Of a stretch of 14,817 nt of DNA, positions 6,715 through 14,696 are shown one piece after another. The stretch is from the NCBI GenBank assembly GCA_039819115.1, contig JBCBST010000081.1, positions 1-14,817 of the forward strand. The letters are read 5' to 3'. Every line of letters starts with the position of its first letter. Positions within the stretch are counted from its first letter, which is position 1. The DNA comes from JBCBST01 sp039819115. Its GTDB lineage: Bacteria > Bacteroidota > Rhodothermia > Balneolales > Balneolaceae. A program made the position numbers and the translations under genes. The notes beneath the pieces were generated by a model. That model had not been told where the DNA came from. It ran no database searches and was given only the letters and a program-made list of their open reading frames with translations.

Positions 6715-7846
6715 CCAGGATTCATATGATATTATCATCGCCGGGGGTGGATTGGCCGGTTTATCGTTAGCCTGGTACCTGAGAGAGGGCGAATATGAAG
6801 GCCGTATCCTCATTATTGATAAGAGCCTGGCCCCCAGGAATAATAAAACCTGGTGTTTTTGGTCACAGGATGATCCTCCCTTTCCGGATATCATACATAA
6901 GACGTGGTCTACGTGTACGACCAATGTGCATCAAAACGAGCTGGAACACCGGTTAGACCCATATAGCTATTACTGCATTCGAAGTGGAGACTTTACCTCA
7001 TTCATAAAAAGAGAACTAAACTGGTGGGGACATGTGGACTTTAAGGAAGAGGAAATACAGTCGATAGAATCCGGAAAAGTACACACCCGATTACGTATCT
7101 ACGAGTCTGATGCCATCTTTCAAAGTGCCCTTCCGCCCCAGGGTTTGAATCCTAAAAAAATCAAATATCCCCTCATTCAGCATTTCGTAGGCTGGGACGT
7201 TGTATCTAAAAAAGCCAACTTCGACCCTGATGTGGTCACATTCATGGATTTTGATGACGCATGGGATGATGGAGTTGGTTTCATGTATGTATTACCCTGG
7301 AGCAATCGTGAAGCCCTGCTTGAATACACGATCTTTTCCAGAAACCCAAAGAAAGTGGAATTGTATGAATATAAAATCAGGCAATACCTGAGAATCAAGT
7401 ATAGCATTGATAGTTTTGATTTTGGAATAAACCGGAGAGAAGCCGGTAAAATACCTATGGAAGATCGTCCTTATTTACCCTGGTATGCCCCTGGTGTTAT
7501 GAATCTTGGAATCTCGGCCGGATTATCAAAACCAAGTACAGGGTACACCTTTATGCGTGTTCAAAAACACGCCAAAGCCTTGGCCGAGTCTATTTTAGAT
7601 GAAACCGATTTGGTGTTACCTACCAAATCACCACTACGATTCCGAACCTACGACAAGATGTTATTACACATCATTGACAATTCATCAGAAACCAGTCTTG
7701 AAGTCTTTAATGATCTGTTTCAAAACAACCCTATCCAGCGTATTTTTGCATTCCTGGATGAAGAAACCGGTATCGGAGAAGATCTCAATATCATGAATAG
7801 TGTACCACCCAATCCATTCATAAAAGCTTTTTTCGCCCAGTTTTAA
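6704..7846 (+). CDS. crtY: Lycopene cyclase, CrtY type, TTG start
   Basis: A 380-residue FAD/NAD(P)-fold protein of the CrtY lycopene cyclase family, which closes the ends of lycopene into beta-ionone rings on the way to beta-carotene and xanthophylls. The dinucleotide-binding motif DIIIAGGGLAGLSLA covers residues 9-23, and the family blocks NNKTWCFW (46-53), FMDFD, FMYVLPWSNREALLEYT (193-209), EAGKIPM (246-252) and GISAGLSKPSTGYTFMR (269-285) follow. Start is TTG at 6704: a stop in this frame at 6698-6700 rules out anything earlier, and the dinucleotide motif rules out a later start. It overlaps the nitrilase by 11 bases. Other carotenoid genes (phytoene synthase, desaturase, hydroxylase) are absent here, so the cyclase is separated from its pathway. 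It is probably membrane-associated. Confidence 0.92.
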   Translation: MSTDQDSYDIIIAGGGLAGLSLAWYLREGEYEGRILIIDKSLAPRNNKTWCFWSQDDPPFPDIIHKTWSTCTTNVHQNELEHRLDPYSYYCIRSGDFTSFIKRELNWWGHVDFKEEEIQSIESGKVHTRLRIYESDAIFQSALPPQGLNPKKIKYPLIQHFVGWDVVSKKANFDPDVVTFMDFDDAWDDGVGFMYVLPWSNREALLEYTIFSRNPKKVELYEYKIRQYLRIKYSIDSFDFGINRREAGKIPMEDRPYLPWYAPGVMNLGISAGLSKPSTGYTFMRVQKHAKALAESILDETDLVLPTKSPLRFRTYDKMLLHIIDNSSETSLEVFNDLFQNNPIQRIFAFLDEETGIGEDLNIMNSVPPNPFIKAFFAQF

Positions 7847-7892
7847 CATGCACAGCGTAACGTACTGCACGCATTAACCCTACTCCTCTTGT

Positions 7893-10352
7893 ATGAAAAC
7901 GATAGGCAGACTACTCATTTTCTTTATCATTTTAATAATGGGGGTTGCCGGGCTGGCATTTTACTGGACCTTTTATAAACCCTTACCTGACTACGAAATA
8001 ACCCTATCTCTTGATGGATTACAGGAGCCCGTTACCATTCAATGGGATGATTTCGGTATACCCCATATTTACGCAGCTAACGAACCGGATGTGTACTATG
8101 CCCTGGGATACGTACACGCCCAGGACCGGTTATGGCAAATGACGGTTTCTCAGATTTTGGCTGAAGGACGCTTTGCTGAGTTTTTTGGCAACGAAGAAGA
8201 ACTGATTCAACTCGATAAATACCAACGTACGCTGGGGTTTTGGAGAACAGCAAAACAGTTGGAAAAAGAGGTACTTAATGAGCAGGAACGAACCCTGTTA
8301 ACGGCTTATTCAAATGGGATCAACACCTACATTGACGAAAACAGAAATAAGCTGCCCGTTGAGTTTGCATTAACCGGGATAGAACCCATACGCTGGGAGC
8401 CTACCCGTACGCTGGCTATTGCCCGAATGGTAGGATGGGATATGAACACCAGTTGGTGGACCGAGGTTACCTATAGTTACCTCAAATCTATTCTGCCCCC
8501 TGAACAGTTCGAAGAACTTAGACTACGCTTTCCTGAAGACGCTCCAACCACCCTGAATGATGATGAATCCGGCCGACTCACAACCGCTACGATGCCTATG
8601 CTTCGCCAGGAAATGGATCGGAGAAAATTACTTAATCAACAAGGGAGCCAGGTTGGAAGTAACGCCTGGGTGGTGGATGGAAGCAAAACGGAAACCGGTT
8701 ACCCCATGCTTGCCGGAGATCCGCATATGGGGTTATTCATGCCCGGAATCTGGTACGAGGTACACCTTAATGTACAGGGAAAAAACGTATCTGGTGCAAC
8801 GACACCCGGCGTCCCATTTGTTGTTGTAGGCCAGAATGACCACTCTGCCTGGTCTATCACCAGCATAATGGCTGACGATACCGACTTCTTTCTGGAGCAG
8901 GTCGATCCTGCCGATCGGGGGCAATACGTAGCCGACTCCCTGAACGACACCACCGCCGTGTTCGAGCCTTTTCTAAAGACCCGGGAAATCATCAAAGTGA
9001 AAAATGGAGATGAAATCGTCCATGAAGTACGATACACCCGTCATGGCCCCATTATCTCAGATATTTATCCCTCACCGGAGTTGACGAACGACCAGGTGAT
9101 CTCAATGAGATGGACCGGTTATGAAAACACCAATGAAATGCGTGCGCTGTACGGTATTAACTGGAGTAAAAATTTTCAGCAGTTCAAAGAGGCACTCCCA
9201 CATTTTGGTGTACCGGGAATGAATTTTGTATACGGCGATGTAAGTGGGAACATCGCAATGTACTCCAGAGCGTTAATCCCCATCCGGAGTGGTGATCCAC
9301 TCACCCTTCGAAACGGCTGGGATCCTTCCCAGGACTGGACGGGGTTTATACCCTTTGAGGAAATGCCCTCCCTCATCAACCCGGAAAAAGGTTGGATTGC
9401 AAATGCCAACAATAAAATTACCACAGATGTATATCCCTATTACATCGCAACCTTTTGGGAACCGCCATCGCGTATTCGTCGTATTGAAACCCTTCTGACG
9501 TCCGACTCCGTGTTTACCTCCGATGATTTCCAGCGCTTTCAAACCGATTCATACTCCTCGTTTGCTGCTTCAGTTACCCCTGTTGTACTCGACATTCTCA
9601 ATAGTCAGGCCGTTTACGATTTCTCTCAGGCTGCTTCCTACCTGGAAAACTGGAATTATGAATACACCCCAACCGAAACAGCAGCAACAATCTTTGATGC
9701 GTTTTTCCTCAAGTTCACAGAAAACACGCTAAAAGATGAATTTGGAGAAGAAGCCTACGCTCATTTCTTACAACACGAAATTGTACCCGTGCGTACCCTT
9801 TCTCAGTTGCTGAATACAGAGTCTCCACTTTTTGACGATGTAACCACCGATGCTGTTGAATCACGAAGCGACATCGTGGTTCAAAGTATGCGTGACGCCC
9901 TTCTTTTTCTGAGCGATTCTCTGGGCAACGAACCCTTTGAATGGAGATGGGAAAACGTACATACGGTCACATTGAGTCCTCCAATTTTCAAAGAAGCAGC
10001 ACGGGCACCTGATGCTGGTGCCGGATTAAAAATGATGGTCAACAATGTGCTAAGTAAAGGGCCCTACCCTGCGGTGGCCCACGGTATGAGCATAAATAAC
10101 GGACAGTACAATTGGAAAGAACCTTTTGAGATGGTACTTGGCGCATCCATACGCCGCATTGCTGATCTCTCCGATATGAGTAAAACCTATAGTATTCTTC
10201 CTACCGGTCAATCGGGTAATCCGTTTAGCGTCCACTTTGGCGACCAAACCGAAGACTGGGTGAACGGATCGTATAAATGGCTGGTACAGGATAGCTCCTT
10301 ATTTTCTCGAAATACGCGCCTGATGCGCCTGGAACCTCCAAAAAACCAATAA
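7893..10352 (+). CDS. Membrane-anchored penicillin acylase-family N-terminal nucleophile hydrolase
   Basis: An 819-residue penicillin-amidase-family (S45) precursor that cleaves amide bonds of beta-lactams, N-acyl-homoserine lactones or other acyl-amides. One N-terminal hydrophobic segment (residues about 6-26) followed by YWTFYKP suggests a signal anchor facing the periplasm. The alpha part contains WDDFGIPHIYA and GYVHAQDRLWQM. After the spacer, VGSNAWVVDGSKT holds the self-cleavage site, freeing S256 as the catalytic N-terminal serine of the beta chain. GDPHMGL (275-281), the acidic calcium-site segment DDTDFF (328-333), YTRHGP (381-386) and the oxyanion asparagine region WIANANN (501-507) are present. 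Length and motif order are normal. ATG at 7893 is 46 bases after crtY, so it may share that transcript. The substrate is undetermined. Confidence 0.93.
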   Translation: MKTIGRLLIFFIILIMGVAGLAFYWTFYKPLPDYEITLSLDGLQEPVTIQWDDFGIPHIYAANEPDVYYALGYVHAQDRLWQMTVSQILAEGRFAEFFGNEEELIQLDKYQRTLGFWRTAKQLEKEVLNEQERTLLTAYSNGINTYIDENRNKLPVEFALTGIEPIRWEPTRTLAIARMVGWDMNTSWWTEVTYSYLKSILPPEQFEELRLRFPEDAPTTLNDDESGRLTTATMPMLRQEMDRRKLLNQQGSQVGSNAWVVDGSKTETGYPMLAGDPHMGLFMPGIWYEVHLNVQGKNVSGATTPGVPFVVVGQNDHSAWSITSIMADDTDFFLEQVDPADRGQYVADSLNDTTAVFEPFLKTREIIKVKNGDEIVHEVRYTRHGPIISDIYPSPELTNDQVISMRWTGYENTNEMRALYGINWSKNFQQFKEALPHFGVPGMNFVYGDVSGNIAMYSRALIPIRSGDPLTLRNGWDPSQDWTGFIPFEEMPSLINPEKGWIANANNKITTDVYPYYIATFWEPPSRIRRIETLLTSDSVFTSDDFQRFQTDSYSSFAASVTPVVLDILNSQAVYDFSQAASYLENWNYEYTPTETAATIFDAFFLKFTENTLKDEFGEEAYAHFLQHEIVPVRTLSQLLNTESPLFDDVTTDAVESRSDIVVQSMRDALLFLSDSLGNEPFEWRWENVHTVTLSPPIFKEAARAPDAGAGLKMMVNNVLSKGPYPAVAHGMSINNGQYNWKEPFEMVLGASIRRIADLSDMSKTYSILPTGQSGNPFSVHFGDQTEDWVNGSYKWLVQDSSLFSRNTRLMRLEPPKNQ

Positions 10353-10384
10353 ATCGCCTCTTTTGCTATCATACGCCTATTGGT

Positions 10385-10407
10385 TAAAGCTTTAGGTACA
10401 CGTACCT
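10385..10407. promoter_or_regulatory. Two adjoining palindromes upstream of the NagZ fusion gene
   Basis: TAAAGCTTTA (10385-10394) is a perfect 10-bp palindrome. It shares its last base with AGGTAC-AC-GTACCT (10394-10407), an inverted repeat with 6-bp arms and a 2-base spacer. They lie 28-51 bases before the proposed start of the next gene and just after the acylase gene, where an operator would sit. No T-run follows, so a terminator is unlikely. The regulatory role is inferred from position only. Confidence 0.35.
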
Positions 10408-10426
10408 TCATTCAGACGGCATTGTT

Positions 10427-10438
10427 GGAGGGAGCATA
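10427..10438 (+). promoter_or_regulatory. Strong Shine-Dalgarno sequence before an ATA start
   Basis: GGAGGG (10427-10432) is followed by AGC and then ATA at 10436. None of the other starts in the window that I inspected has a comparable ribosome binding site, which makes this one informative. It points to ATA at 10436 as the translation start of the following gene, giving a typical Met-Lys opening to a signal peptide. Confidence 0.55.
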
Positions 10439-13351
10439 AAAACAGTCAGAATTACATATTACATCCATATATGGGTCCTCTTATTCCTATCAGTTATCCC
10501 CTGTACATTACACGGGCAAGGAGTTCCTGCATTTAACCCCAGGATCCAATCTCACCAGCTCCAGACCTTCGCAAGTCTTCATGAAACACAAAGAGAACGC
10601 TTGCTGGATTCTCTAACCACATACACTCCTCTTGATCAAAAGATTGGTCAGTTATTCATGATCTCAGCGTATGGTCGTTTTGAAAACGGTCGTGGTGAAT
10701 CGTATCAACGTATCGCCCAACTGATTGAAGCGTATAATGTGGGTGGAATCATGTTTTTCAGAGGTGATGTGTACGGTCAGGCAGCACTCACCAATAAATT
10801 TCAGCGGTTATCGAAGATACCCTTATGGATATCTCAGGATATGGAATTTGGGGCGGCTATGCGGGTCGAAGGATCCACACGTTTTACACCTGCTATGGGT
10901 ATTGCAGCCACCGATAACGCAGAGAATGCCTACCTGATGGGTAAGATAACGGCTAAAGAAGCAAAGGCTCTTGGCGTGCATCAGATGTACGCTCCCGTTC
11001 TGGATGTGAATAATAACCCGGATAATCCCACCATTAATGTCCGGGCTTTTTCCGGAGATCCTCAAAAAGTGGCCGAGTTCGGAGCCGCCTTTATTCGTGG
11101 AGCACAAAGCGAAGGTGTCATTGCTACGGCAAAACATTTTCCGGGGCATGGCGATACGGGATTCGATTCTCACGCATCTATGCCTATTGTGAATTATGGT
11201 ATGGACCGCCTCGATACCCTGGAGTTAATCCCCTTTCGGGCTGCAATACAAGAGAATATCGGCAGTATGATGAGCGCACATGTTGCGTTTCCCAAGATTG
11301 GTGACGGAAAAACCAGAGTTCCCGGAACATTAGATAATTCTGTACTTAATAACCTGTTGATTGACTCCCTTAACTTCAATGGGCTGGTTGTGACCGATGG
11401 TCTGCAAATGAGAGCGATTACCGCTCACTTTTCGCCCGGTAAAGCGGCTATAAAAGCATTGGAAGCCGGTGCTGACATCATGCTGATTAGTCCCGATGTG
11501 GGCTCTGCCATACAGGATATTGAACTGGCGGTTCAAAACGGAACACTCAGCGAGGAACGCATTAACCGTTCCTTCCGAAAAATCATGGAACTGAAGTACC
11601 GTTCCGGCCTGCTCCTGGGAAAGAAAGAAGTAGACCTCGACAAACTGAATCTGGAAGTGCACTCCGAAAAGCATAAAGCTATTGCCGATCGTATTGCCCG
11701 TGAATCGGTTACCATACTGAAAAACAACAACCGCATTCTCCCGATCGACCCCAAAAAGTATCCCAAAATTGCTTTAATAGCCCTTACTGACGAGGTTAAT
11801 GAAGAAGAAGGGCTTCATTTTGCCCGTAATCTTCGTACCTATCACCCATCAGTCAAGCGCTATGTGTACGACAAACGATCCAGCTCCGGAGATTTATCCT
11901 ACATTGTTCAACGTGCTGAAGCCGCCGATTTAATTATCGTAAGCTCTCACATTCATTTACGAACCGGAAAGCAACTGCAATTCAGTTCCAGCCAGCAACA
12001 GTTTCTGAATCGCCTTTTTAAACTGGAAAAACCAACGGCTTTAATCTCATTCGGGAATCCCTATCTCCTTAAAACAACAGGTAAAGCCGATGTACATGTT
12101 CTGGCCTGGTACAACACCTACCAACAAATGGATGCCGTTGCACCGGCTTTGTTTGGAGCCTCAACCTCTCGTGGTCGTCTCCCTATCGATATTCCAGGAG
12201 GATACACAGCAGGAGATGGAATTACCATTGAGCAGCAACAGCTTCGGCCTGGGCATCCTGAAGACGTAGGAGTAAACTCTTCGAAATTGTTTGAGATTGA
12301 CCGAACCATTGAACAGGCCATCCGCGATTCGGTTTTTCCCGGGGCTACCGTGGGTGTTATTAAAGACGGTGTTCTTATTTATGAAAAGGCATTCGGCTAT
12401 TATGACTATGATAAACGATTCCGAGTAAGAGAGCAGAGCCTGTACGATCTGGCTTCCGTTACGAAAGTACTGGGTACCACTACCCTTATCATGCGGCTTA
12501 TTGATCAGAAGAAGCTATCACTTGATGACCGTATATCAATATATCTGCCTGCATTCGATATCCCCGAAAAAAAGGATATCACCATACGCGACCTCCTGCT
12601 TCATCAATCGGGACTACCACCCTACATCGCTCCAAAAAGCACATCCAGATCGAAAGAAGCCATCCTAAGTCAGGTTGCCTCTGTACAGCTCGCTTATCCA
12701 CCCCGCTCTAAGTTTGCCTACAGCGATTTGGGGTTCATTATTCTTGGCCAGGTCATAGAACAAGTCACCAATCAATCGCTGGAAGAAGTACTAGAAACTG
12801 AGATAGCCAGACCATTATCCCTGACCTCCACATTTGCTAATCCTTACCAAAAGGGACAGCAGATACTGAACCGGGTTGCACCCACCGAAATAGACCGCCA
12901 ATATAAACGTGGAAGAATTCATGGCCGGGTTCATGATGAGCTGGCTTACAGGATGGACGGATTGGCCGGACATGCAGGATTATTTTCAACGGTCAGCGAT
13001 GTTGCTCAGTGGGTCTACATGCTTATGAACAAAGGGTACATACATGGCTCCAGTTATATCAACCCCGAAACCTTAGCTCAATTCACGAGCAACCAATCTG
13101 GTTTTGTTCCACGTGGACTTGGGTTTGATTTAAAATCATCGGAGTATTCTACGGCTGGTGATCTCGCCAGTGCCTCAGCTTTCGGCCAATTAGGTTTTAC
13201 GGGTACCAGCATTTGGGTTGACCCTGATAAGAATATGGCTGTAGTTTTACTCACAAACCGCACGTGGCCAAGCAGAACATATGGAAACGAAATAAATACC
13301 ATCCGTGCTCAGATAAACAACGCGGCCTGGTCGGCAATGGACGAAAACTGA
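10436..13351 (+). CDS. Exported GH3 beta-N-acetylglucosaminidase (NagZ-like) fused to beta-lactamase-family serine hydrolase
   Basis: A fusion of about 971 residues. The N-terminus is a signal peptide (KTVR, then IWVLLFLSVI, cleavage probably after LHGQG). The GH3 domain (about 60-400) has KHFPGHGD (233-240), the acid/base dyad D244/H246 in FDSH, and nucleophile D321 in VVTDGLQM, as in NagZ enzymes that remove N-acetylglucosamine from cell-wall fragments. A GH3 C-terminal domain covers about 420-590. The C-terminal third is a class C beta-lactamase-like serine hydrolase with SVTK (674-677), YSD (762-764) and FTG (921-923). This fusion is known in Bacteroidota and suggests periplasmic peptidoglycan turnover. 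No ATG, GTG, TTG or CTG exists in frame between the stop at 10385 and TTG at 10601. Starting at 10601 would delete the signal peptide, so ATA at 10436 is chosen. The 3' end overlaps the next gene by one base (TGATG). Confidence 0.88.
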   Translation: MKTVRITYYIHIWVLLFLSVIPCTLHGQGVPAFNPRIQSHQLQTFASLHETQRERLLDSLTTYTPLDQKIGQLFMISAYGRFENGRGESYQRIAQLIEAYNVGGIMFFRGDVYGQAALTNKFQRLSKIPLWISQDMEFGAAMRVEGSTRFTPAMGIAATDNAENAYLMGKITAKEAKALGVHQMYAPVLDVNNNPDNPTINVRAFSGDPQKVAEFGAAFIRGAQSEGVIATAKHFPGHGDTGFDSHASMPIVNYGMDRLDTLELIPFRAAIQENIGSMMSAHVAFPKIGDGKTRVPGTLDNSVLNNLLIDSLNFNGLVVTDGLQMRAITAHFSPGKAAIKALEAGADIMLISPDVGSAIQDIELAVQNGTLSEERINRSFRKIMELKYRSGLLLGKKEVDLDKLNLEVHSEKHKAIADRIARESVTILKNNNRILPIDPKKYPKIALIALTDEVNEEEGLHFARNLRTYHPSVKRYVYDKRSSSGDLSYIVQRAEAADLIIVSSHIHLRTGKQLQFSSSQQQFLNRLFKLEKPTALISFGNPYLLKTTGKADVHVLAWYNTYQQMDAVAPALFGASTSRGRLPIDIPGGYTAGDGITIEQQQLRPGHPEDVGVNSSKLFEIDRTIEQAIRDSVFPGATVGVIKDGVLIYEKAFGYYDYDKRFRVREQSLYDLASVTKVLGTTTLIMRLIDQKKLSLDDRISIYLPAFDIPEKKDITIRDLLLHQSGLPPYIAPKSTSRSKEAILSQVASVQLAYPPRSKFAYSDLGFIILGQVIEQVTNQSLEEVLETEIARPLSLTSTFANPYQKGQQILNRVAPTEIDRQYKRGRIHGRVHDELAYRMDGLAGHAGLFSTVSDVAQWVYMLMNKGYIHGSSYINPETLAQFTSNQSGFVPRGLGFDLKSSEYSTAGDLASASAFGQLGFTGTSIWVDPDKNMAVVLLTNRTWPSRTYGNEINTIRAQINNAAWSAMDEN

Positions 13352-14052
13352 TGAAGTTAACCGAACTTTCCCAACGAGCTTATGTCCCCTATTCCGGAAA
13401 ACCGGAAGCTTGTGTTATTGAATCGGTTGAGGGAGAGTTTTTTGGTGGCGTTCGCATCGAAAATGTTTCATTTCCACTTACCATAGGCGCTGTTCAGGGT
13501 GCCATATGCCATTGTCTGTTAGCTGGGCAGGTTCCAAAAACGGTCTTTATTGAACATGACCAGTATGTACCCCCTTTTTTTCGGGAGGAGTTTGAGTTGG
13601 AAATACAAGAGGCAGATACGGAACACTCGTTTTCCCTGTATTCCTACCTAAAAACCGAGAATGTGGACATCGAACAGTGTTTGAAAGAAGCATTACCCCT
13701 TGCCGTGGTTCCAAATTCGGAATTTCGAGTTTCCTCCTATCTGGAATCACCTGAAGGGTATCTGGTAGGGGCAAACGTAGAGTTCAGTGACTGGGCTCAT
13801 GGACTATGTGCTGAGCGTCTGGCTATTTCTATGGCCGTAACGGAAGGTATTACCACATTCGACCGTATGGAACTGCATACCGAAAAAGGGAATTTCAGTA
13901 GTCCGTGCGGGGCATGCCGACAAGTGATTTATGAGTTTATGCCCCTCCATCCTATCCAATTCCATCATGCGGACGGGACAAAATCGATGCACCAAACCGT
14001 TGACTTGCTACCGTATAGTTTTCGATCTAACGAATTAAGAAAGCAGATTTGA
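13351..14052 (+). CDS. cdd: Cytidine deaminase, tandem-lobed with active C-terminal lobe
   Basis: A 233-residue zinc hydrolase that should convert (deoxy)cytidine to (deoxy)uridine in pyrimidine salvage. The N-terminal lobe starts like a normal deaminase (AYVPYSGKP at 10-18, GGVRIENVSFP at 32-42), but the CAE motif is replaced (TIGAVQGAI). The C-terminal lobe is active: GANVEF (140-145), CAERLAI (153-159) with zinc ligand C153 and catalytic E155, and SPCGACRQVI with ligands C186 and C189. It ends LLPYSF, like single-lobe enzymes. In E. coli Cdd the order is reversed: N-lobe active, C-lobe degenerate. The Cys-type zinc ligand resembles tetrameric enzymes such as B. subtilis Cdd. ATG at 13351 is chosen because it forms a TGATG junction with the fusion gene; an earlier in-frame extension lies within that gene and adds non-homologous residues. 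Confidence 0.88.
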   Translation: MKLTELSQRAYVPYSGKPEACVIESVEGEFFGGVRIENVSFPLTIGAVQGAICHCLLAGQVPKTVFIEHDQYVPPFFREEFELEIQEADTEHSFSLYSYLKTENVDIEQCLKEALPLAVVPNSEFRVSSYLESPEGYLVGANVEFSDWAHGLCAERLAISMAVTEGITTFDRMELHTEKGNFSSPCGACRQVIYEFMPLHPIQFHHADGTKSMHQTVDLLPYSFRSNELRKQI

Positions 14053-14696
14053 GCACATATATAGCCGTTTTGGATTACGACCACCTGGAAAATCCAATAT
14101 TCCTCACTTCCTTTGCCCGTGCACTCGCAAAGCATCCTGAACGTCGCGGCATTATTATTCATGGAGATAGCGCGTATACCGAGCGATTGCTTCAGAATGG
14201 CACTCCAAGAGCTGAGGCTCAACGGCGATGTATGCTTGAGTTGAATCATAAACTGGTTGGGCTACTGGCCGATCAAAACGTATCTGCCATAGGTACTCAT
14301 CCCTTTCGAAAGAATATGATTGTAAAGAAGGGCGATGAACTCCTGTTCAACCAAGCTGTTTTTGATCAGCTTCCTCAAACGCCTATGCTGGTACTTTCCG
14401 GTTTAATCTCTACCGATGAGGGAGAAGCTCCGGTTTCTCTGCCTCAACTTGTAGAATTCCTCCACCAATCAATCAATCAAAGCCGGATTTTAATCTTTTC
14501 ACGTAGTGAACAGTCAGAAATGATTAAGTCGGCAGAAACAGCAGAAACAATCATTTTAGGCAGCACATACAGTGAAAAGGTTAACTCATTGGTTCCCATA
14601 GAGTTTAAGAAATTCCCTATACCGTTCGAATTAATCAACTCTATGGAATTTGGAAATTGGCCGGACCATAAAAGTATCCTTAACTTTGTGTGCTGA
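14049..14696 (+). CDS. Unrecognised protein coupled to cdd, possible amino-acid-kinase-like fold
   Basis: A 215-residue soluble protein I do not firmly recognise. Start is TTG at 14049, overlapping the deaminase stop as TTGA, so translation is probably coupled. The pattern recalls the amino acid kinase fold: a first strand (YIAVLDYD), RRGIIIHGDSAYTERLLQNG (33-51, where acetylglutamate kinases have HGGG), a helix with ELNHKLVGLLADQNVSAIG (64-82), then QTPMLVLSGLISTDEGE and a helix followed by ILIFSRSE. The glycine-rich nucleotide loop is not conserved (HGDS) and the protein is shorter than typical kinases, so it could be a degenerate member or something unrelated. No signal peptide or membrane segment is seen. 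Its position after cdd hints at nucleotide or sugar-nucleotide metabolism, which is only an inference. Confidence 0.6.
   Translation: MSTYIAVLDYDHLENPIFLTSFARALAKHPERRGIIIHGDSAYTERLLQNGTPRAEAQRRCMLELNHKLVGLLADQNVSAIGTHPFRKNMIVKKGDELLFNQAVFDQLPQTPMLVLSGLISTDEGEAPVSLPQLVEFLHQSINQSRILIFSRSEQSEMIKSAETAETIILGSTYSEKVNSLVPIEFKKFPIPFELINSMEFGNWPDHKSILNFVC

Noticed and set aside
10499..10504. Lipoprotein signal (VIPC) in the NagZ fusion
   Set aside because: Proline directly before the cysteine does not fit the lipobox; a standard cleavable signal peptide is more likely.
13264..13350. Upstream extension of the cytidine deaminase
   Set aside because: It overlaps the fusion gene's last 29 codons in another frame and shows no deaminase similarity.
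10601..13351. TTG at 10601 as the start of the NagZ fusion
   Set aside because: It would remove an obvious in-frame signal peptide and leave an exported-type enzyme in the cytoplasm; the strong ribosome binding site lies upstream at 10427.
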